This document shows positions 6,933-10,822 of a stretch of DNA of 10,822 nucleotides, piece by piece. A program made the position numbers and the translations under genes. The notes beneath the pieces were generated by a model. That model was not told the DNA's origin and made no database searches. It saw only the letters and a program-made list of their open reading frames with translations. Source of the stretch: Candidatus Bathyarchaeota archaeon (lineage in GTDB: Archaea > Thermoproteota > Bathyarchaeia > TCS64); contig JAFGTA010000222.1 of NCBI GenBank assembly GCA_016934355.1, forward strand, positions 1 through 10,822, given 5' to 3'. Positions within the stretch are counted from its first letter, which is position 1. The number at the start of each line of letters is the position of its first letter.

Positions 6933-8821
6933 TCTTCACCCCTCCTGTGGATAGCCCCCACAGGGCATACCTGGGCGCAACTCGTGCAGCCCATGCACAG
7001 CGTGGTGTCGATGCTCGCCTTCTTCTCGTCTTCGTTCCACATGAGTGCGGGGCAGCCGTAGGAGCTGAGGCACATCTTGCAGCCCACGCAGGCGTCCTGG
7101 TCTACGTAGTAGATAGGGGGCCTTTCTGGTCTCATGTTGCGGACGGCGATCATGGCGCACTCACGCCTGGCGATGACCATGGCGACGCCGTCATGGCTGA
7201 GCATCCGCTTGAACGCCTCCTCTGTGGCTTCAAGATCGTAGCTGTCCACCACCTCGACGTGCTTCACTCCTGACGCCCTCGCGATGTCCTCGATCATTAT
7301 GGGCTCCACGCGTTCACCTGTGGCTGTACGCCCCATCTGGGGGTTGGTCTGGAACCCTGTCATGGCGACTGCCTGGTTGTCCGCAACTACGATCTTTATG
7401 GGCGACTTGTTGTGAACGGCGTTCTGGAGGGCGGGGATGCCTGCGTGGAAGAAGGTGCCGTCGCCTATCCAAGCGATGGTGTCTACTCCGAACCGCTGCA
7501 TTCCCTGGCTGACGCCGATGCTGGCGCCCATGCAGAAGTAGGTGTCCTCGAACTCCATGGGCGGCGCGTGGGCCAGCCCATAGCAGCCGATGTCCCCGTT
7601 GACGACGACGTTCATCAGGTCGCCCTTCACGGCTTGAACCGCCTTCTTCAACGCGTACAATGTGCTCCTGTGGGGGCAGCCGGCGCACATTGTGAGCATC
7701 CTGTCGAAGAGGAGACCGTTCTTCGTCTCCTCAAGCTCGACTCTGGTCTCAGCCTTGACCTCTACTCCCGTCAACTCGGCGACTGCTTTGTCGATGATCT
7801 CGTGGCTGAGCTCACCCTCGCGGGGAAGCGTCCCGTTCATTCTACCAAGTATCTTGATGCCCGGGTTCACGTCCTTAGCCAGCGCCTTGACGTGGAGCTC
7901 GATGAAGGGGTCCACCTCCTCGGCGATGAGCACAGTGTCAACCGACTTCAGCAGCCTCGTGACGAGCCTCTCCGGTATGGGGTGAACCGTAGCCAGCTTC
8001 AGCCACGTCACCCTATCCTCGACACCAAGATACTCCAGCGCGTCCTTGACGTAGGTGTACGCGAAGCCCGCGCCGATGACCCCGATCTTCTCGCCGCCGT
8101 CCAGTTTCAGCGCGTTGAATGGTGATGACTCGTTGATCTCCTGAACCGCGTCGATCTTGCCGTGGCGCTCATTGTGCCGCCTGAACAGCTTATCGAAGCC
8201 CGCGACCCTGTAGCTGAAGCCGTCCCAGTCGAACGCAGGCTCCCGGCTAAGCCTCTCTATCTCGCCCAGCTCCACGTCGCTGCGCATGTGGCTGAGCCGT
8301 GTCACCGTCCTCACCATGACCGGGAGCTTCACTCTCTCAGACAGCCCCAGGGCGTACTTTGTGAGGTCCTTAGCCTCCTGTGGGCTGCTGGGCTCAAGGA
8401 TGGGCACGTCGTTGTGCCTGCCCAGCCACCTGTTGTCCTGCTCAGTCCTGCTGCTGTGCTGGCTCGGGTCGTCGGTGCTCACAAGCACGAGCCCGCCTTT
8501 CACGCCCCTTAGCGTGATGGGGTTCAGGATGTCGAGGGCGACGTTCACCCCCACGTGCTTCATGCTGCAGATGGCTCTCTGCCCCACCATGGAGGCGCCG
8601 AAGGCCACCTCAAGGGCTACCTTCTCGTTGGCGCTCCACTCGAAGTGGATGCCCGTAGCCTTGGCGACCCTCGCGAAAGTGTTACCTATCTCAGAGCTGG
8701 GTGTCCCCGGGTACCCGGAGGCGAGGGTGATGCCCCCCTCGATGGCGCCGCGGGCGATAGCCTCGTTGCCCATGAGGACTACCCTCTCACCGGGCTTGTC
8801 GAGTGCGACGGGATGCGACAT
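6929..8821 (-). CDS. iorA: Indolepyruvate ferredoxin oxidoreductase, alpha subunit
   Basis: This encodes a 630-residue catalytic subunit. The N-terminal pyrimidine-binding domain has ASGYPGTPSSEIG (34-46). The thiamine-diphosphate domain has CAGCPHR (379-385), NGDIGCYG (408-415), IGDGTFFHAGIPALQNA (452-468) and DNQAVAMTGFQ (481-491). A C-terminal ferredoxin domain carries two Fe-S cysteine sets: C578, C581, C584, C590 (CX2CX2CX5CP, the variant spacing typical of IorA) and C609, C612, C615, C619 (CX2CX2CX3CP). The full set of motifs and the length match archaeal IorA, and no key residue is missing. The enzyme converts aryl 2-oxoacids plus CoA to acyl-CoA and CO2 while reducing ferredoxin, linking aromatic amino-acid breakdown to energy metabolism. 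The ATG at 8821 lies about 32 nt from a TTTTAAAA box. The gene overlaps iorB by 4 bp and diverges from the Fe-S aldo/keto reductase. Confidence 0.94.
   Translation of the reverse strand: MSHPVALDKPGERVVLMGNEAIARGAIEGGITLASGYPGTPSSEIGNTFARVAKATGIHFEWSANEKVALEVAFGASMVGQRAICSMKHVGVNVALDILNPITLRGVKGGLVLVSTDDPSQHSSRTEQDNRWLGRHNDVPILEPSSPQEAKDLTKYALGLSERVKLPVMVRTVTRLSHMRSDVELGEIERLSREPAFDWDGFSYRVAGFDKLFRRHNERHGKIDAVQEINESSPFNALKLDGGEKIGVIGAGFAYTYVKDALEYLGVEDRVTWLKLATVHPIPERLVTRLLKSVDTVLIAEEVDPFIELHVKALAKDVNPGIKILGRMNGTLPREGELSHEIIDKAVAELTGVEVKAETRVELEETKNGLLFDRMLTMCAGCPHRSTLYALKKAVQAVKGDLMNVVVNGDIGCYGLAHAPPMEFEDTYFCMGASIGVSQGMQRFGVDTIAWIGDGTFFHAGIPALQNAVHNKSPIKIVVADNQAVAMTGFQTNPQMGRTATGERVEPIMIEDIARASGVKHVEVVDSYDLEATEEAFKRMLSHDGVAMVIARRECAMIAVRNMRPERPPIYYVDQDACVGCKMCLSSYGCPALMWNEDEKKASIDTTLCMGCTSCAQVCPVGAIHRRGEE
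6937..6945 (-). promoter_or_regulatory. Ribosome binding site for iorB within the end of iorA
   Basis: The minus strand reads AGGAGGGGTGAAGA and then the GTG start of iorB. The GGAGG core (6945-6941) is 8 nt from the start codon and complements the 16S rRNA 3' end. It supports the GTG start and contrasts with the promoter-proximal genes here, which lack such sites. Confidence 0.7.
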
Positions 8822-8833
8822 ATGAATCGTATT

Positions 8834-8847
8834 CAGGGTGTACCCTG
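8834..8847. promoter_or_regulatory. Palindrome, candidate operator in the iorA/AKR divergent promoter region
   Basis: CAGGGTGTACCCTG has perfect 6-bp arms around a 2-bp centre. It lies between the iorA TATA-like box and its start, the usual place for an archaeal repressor site that blocks polymerase recruitment. The left half extended outward (TTCAGGGT, 8832-8839) recurs inverted as ACCCTGAA at 8904-8911, near the predicted aldo/keto reductase transcription start, and as a one-mismatch copy TTCAGCGT at 8862-8869. The binding protein is unknown. Confidence 0.4.
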
Positions 8848-8849
8848 TC

Positions 8850-8857
8850 TTTTAAAA
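8850..8857 (-). promoter_or_regulatory. TATA-like element for iorA
   Basis: TTTTAAAA is centred about 32 nt before the iorA ATG, predicting transcription from about 8827 and a very short leader. The palindrome at 8834-8847 sits immediately downstream of it. Confidence 0.5.
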
Positions 8858-8879
8858 CCTATTCAGCGTCGTCCAGAGG

Positions 8880-8886
8880 TTTTTAA
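8880..8886 (+). promoter_or_regulatory. TATA-like element for the Fe-S aldo/keto reductase
   Basis: TTTTTAA is centred at 8883. A start about 26 nt later falls near 8909, giving a leader of about 8 nt before the TTG codon at 8917. The ACCCTGAA half-site covers the predicted transcription start. Confidence 0.45.
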
Positions 8887-8916
8887 CAAGCGGCCACCAC
8901 TTTACCCTGAACGGTT

Positions 8917-9963
8917 TTGAACGAGATCAAGCTCGGTAAGACGGGGCTCAAGATAAAGACAATGGGCTTCGGCGGCATCCCCATCCAGAGGGTGTCCGAG
9001 GAGGAGGCAATCGAGGTCGTCAGGCGCTGCTACGACCTTGGACTCAACTACTACGACACGGCTAGGGGCTACACTACAAGCGAGGAGCGCATCGGTAAGG
9101 CGCTGGAGGACGTTAGGGATAAGGTGTACATTGCCACCAAGAGCCACCAGAGGACAGCAGAGGGCATATGGAAGGAGCTGGCTGTCAGCCTCGGGAACCT
9201 GAGGACTGACCACATAGACGTCTACCAGCTCCACAACGTCACTAATCAAGAGCAGTGGGAGCAAGTACGCGCACCCGGCGGCGCACTTGAAGCCGCCATG
9301 GAGGCTAAGGAGCAGGAAAAGATCAACCACATCAGCGTCACGAGCCACAATCCCGACCTGACAGTCGAGATGATCAAAACAGGGGTCTTCGAGACCATAA
9401 TGATTCCCTATAACTACCTCGCCACTAAGCCCGCCGAGACACTGCTACCCCTTTGCACGAAGCTGAACGTGGGCACCATCATAATGAAGCCATTCGGAGG
9501 CGGCGCATTCAGCAACGCGAATACGGCGCTCAAGTACGTGTTGAGCAACCCGGACTGCGACCTCGTAATCCCCGGTATGATGAGCGTAGCCGAGGTAGAG
9601 GAGAACTACGGCGTCTGGATGGGCGACCACACCCTCACCGCGGAGGAGCACAGGCTCATCGAGCGGGACAAGCAGGAGCTTGGCGACCAGTTCTGCCGCA
9701 GCTGCAACTACTGCCAGCCCTGCCCACAGGGCATCCCAATTAGTACCATCCTCAGAACCGAGACACAGGTGCTCAGACGCATGGGGTGGAGCGAGGGACG
9801 GGTAAAGGCAGTCAAGGAGGCCAAGGAGAAGCTGGACACCTGCATCCACTGCGGTGCCTGTGAGAGCCGGTGCCCCTACAGCCTCCCAATACAGGAGCTG
9901 CTGCCCAAGGCAATGCAGAGCCTCTGGGACCGTATGGAGAGCCGATCCATCCCAGAACCCTAA
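8917..9963 (+). CDS. Aldo/keto reductase with C-terminal Fe-S (ferredoxin-like) domain
   Basis: This encodes a 348-residue protein. The N-terminal aldo/keto reductase barrel begins with LGKTGLKIKTMGFGG and carries the catalytic tetrad D47, Y52 (YYDTARGY), K75 (IATKSH) and H106 (YQLHNV). After about residue 255 a second domain has eight cysteines in two groups: C260, C263, C266, C269 (CX2CX2CX2CP) and C309, C312, C315, C319 (CX2CX2CX3CP), suited to two [4Fe-4S] clusters. This is the known AKR-plus-ferredoxin architecture of anaerobes (COG1453 type), whose substrates are mostly unknown. The start codon is TTG. An in-frame TGA at 8908-8910 excludes an earlier start, and the next Met lies beyond the first conserved strand. 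The gene diverges from iorA over 95 bp with shared motif copies, so joint control and ferredoxin-linked redox chemistry are plausible inferences. The family is certain. Confidence 0.9.
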   Translation: MNEIKLGKTGLKIKTMGFGGIPIQRVSEEEAIEVVRRCYDLGLNYYDTARGYTTSEERIGKALEDVRDKVYIATKSHQRTAEGIWKELAVSLGNLRTDHIDVYQLHNVTNQEQWEQVRAPGGALEAAMEAKEQEKINHISVTSHNPDLTVEMIKTGVFETIMIPYNYLATKPAETLLPLCTKLNVGTIIMKPFGGGAFSNANTALKYVLSNPDCDLVIPGMMSVAEVEENYGVWMGDHTLTAEEHRLIERDKQELGDQFCRSCNYCQPCPQGIPISTILRTETQVLRRMGWSEGRVKAVKEAKEKLDTCIHCGACESRCPYSLPIQELLPKAMQSLWDRMESRSIPEP

Positions 9964-9974
9964 TTCTTTTCTTC
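9964..9974 (+). terminator. Pyrimidine-rich stretch after the aldo/keto reductase, possible terminator
   Basis: TTCTTTTCTTC follows the TAA stop directly and resembles the T-rich sites at which archaeal polymerase terminates; no hairpin accompanies it. It is also about 27 nt before the next ATG, so it may instead be a weak TATA substitute for the M20 gene. Confidence 0.3.
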
Positions 9975-9995
9975 ACCGAGGCACCTTCATATCCC

Positions 9996-10822
9996 ATGGA
10001 TCTGATCCAGATTAGCAAGCAAGCCGAAAAGGCTGAGAAAGAGGTCGCTGAGCTCTGCTCCGGCCTTGTGAAGTTCAACTCCGCTCACCCCGACGGGTTC
10101 ACCGACGAGGCGGTTGCATACATCAAGAAGTACCTCGACAAGCACGGCATTGAGAACGAGGTCCACGCCAGCGACCCCAAGAAGCCCAACATCGTCGCAC
10201 GGATCAAAGGCAAGGGTAAGAAGAAGATTATATGGGTAGGCCACCTCGACGTGGTCCCCGAGGGCAAGCCCGAGAACTGGACCTACCCGCCCTACAGCGG
10301 CACCATCGCAGACGGCAGCGTCTGGGGCAGAGGCAGCAGCGACATGAAGGGAGCCTGCGCCTCAGCCATGGTCTCCGCCCGCATCCTCAACGAGATGAAG
10401 GACGTCCCCAACACCGTTGAGTTCTGGTTCACAGCAGACGAGGAGATCGGAGGACAAGCCGGAGCCCGGTGGCTAGCCGAGACGGGCAGGTTCAAGGCAG
10501 ACGTATGCGTCATCGGCGACGGTAACGGAGGAGGCCCCAACGCCCCTAGCATCGACCTAGGCTGCAAGGGCGGCGCCGGCGTCAAGCTAGTAGCACGTGG
10601 ACAGACCGCACACGGCAGCACTCCCTACCTCGGAGACAACGCCATAAAGAAGCTCATCGCAGGAATCCCGTGGGTCGAGAAGATCAACGACTTCCCGCTG
10701 GACTTCCCGGACAACCTCAAGCCCGCGATAATTGATAGCATCGAGTACTATAAATCCACCACCGATCTCAGTCCCGAACAGGAGAAGCTCATGGCCCACA
10801 ACTTCTACACCCCCAGCGTCAC
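9996..10822 (+). CDS. M20-family metallopeptidase / ArgE-DapE-type deacylase (partial, 3' end beyond window)
   Basis: 275 codons are open from ATG 9996 to the right edge. The family hydrolyses amide bonds in peptides, N-acyl amino acids or N-succinyl compounds using two metals, usually zinc, in the cytoplasm. The catalytic domain shows VGHLDVVP (ligand H83, D85), GRGSSDMKG (bridging D116), FTADEEIGG (base E149, ligand E150) and VIGDGNG (ligand D175). The dimerisation domain starts near 190, with RGQTAHGSTP (H206). The C-terminal return to the catalytic domain and its last His ligand lie outside the window; a full-length protein would be roughly 400 residues. No Shine-Dalgarno precedes the ATG, and only a T-rich tract lies upstream. 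The gene follows the aldo/keto reductase by 32 bp on the same strand. Motifs alone cannot separate peptidase, acetylornithine deacetylase and succinyl-diaminopimelate desuccinylase roles. Confidence 0.88.
   Translation, partial: MDLIQISKQAEKAEKEVAELCSGLVKFNSAHPDGFTDEAVAYIKKYLDKHGIENEVHASDPKKPNIVARIKGKGKKKIIWVGHLDVVPEGKPENWTYPPYSGTIADGSVWGRGSSDMKGACASAMVSARILNEMKDVPNTVEFWFTADEEIGGQAGARWLAETGRFKADVCVIGDGNGGGPNAPSIDLGCKGGAGVKLVARGQTAHGSTPYLGDNAIKKLIAGIPWVEKINDFPLDFPDNLKPAIIDSIEYYKSTTDLSPEQEKLMAHNFYTPSV

Noticed and set aside
7412..8125. Plus-strand open frame of 237 codons opposite iorA
   Set aside because: It is antisense to well-conserved iorA coding sequence and has no motif, promoter or ribosome site of its own.

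Overview
The window looks archaeal. Several genes have an A/T-rich TATA-like box about 25-27 nt before the start codon and no Shine-Dalgarno sequence, which is the leaderless arrangement common in archaea. The one good Shine-Dalgarno site lies inside a translationally coupled gene pair. Gene content also fits an anaerobic, peptide- or amino-acid-using archaeon: IorA/IorB 2-oxoacid:ferredoxin oxidoreductase, an aldo/keto reductase with a C-terminal Fe-S domain, and an archaeal-length TrmO. The DNA is GC-rich with heavy AGG/AGC codon use. A TACK/Thermoproteota lineage such as Bathyarchaeia is a guess only; the window has no phylogenetic marker that settles it.

Layout. (1) Positions 1-348, minus strand: 5' part of trmO (tRNA t6A37 methyltransferase), cut by the left edge. 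(2) Positions 415-4297, plus strand: three metal-dependent amidohydrolase-type enzymes in a row: an N-acyl-D-amino-acid deacylase-like protein, an ATZ/TRZ-type amidohydrolase and a creatininase-family amidohydrolase. Each has its own apparent leaderless promoter. (3) Positions 4286-6277, minus strand: a large membrane-anchored protein joining a Glu/Pro-rich stalk, a PD40-like beta-propeller and a TIM-barrel domain resembling clan GH-A glycoside hydrolases. It overlaps the creatininase gene tail to tail by 12 bp. (4) Positions 6329-8821, minus strand: iorA-iorB, coupled by a 4-bp GTGA overlap. (5) Positions 8917-9963, plus strand: a divergently transcribed aldo/keto reductase with eight C-terminal Fe-S cysteines. 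(6) Positions 9996-10822, plus strand: 5' part of an M20 metallopeptidase/deacylase, cut by the right edge.

How the genes may work together (inference). Four hydrolases of C-N bonds in acylated, cyclic or peptide compounds sit near IorAB, which oxidises aryl 2-oxoacids from amino-acid transamination and reduces ferredoxin. The Fe-S aldo/keto reductase shares a 95-bp divergent control region with iorA and could use or produce reduced ferredoxin. That region holds a near-perfect palindrome and related half-sites near both promoters, suggesting co-regulation. The theme is scavenging of modified amino acids or peptides; specific substrates cannot be read from the sequence.

The window is almost fully coding. 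All gaps are under 100 bp. I see no tRNA or rRNA genes, insertion sequences, CRISPR arrays or attachment sites.
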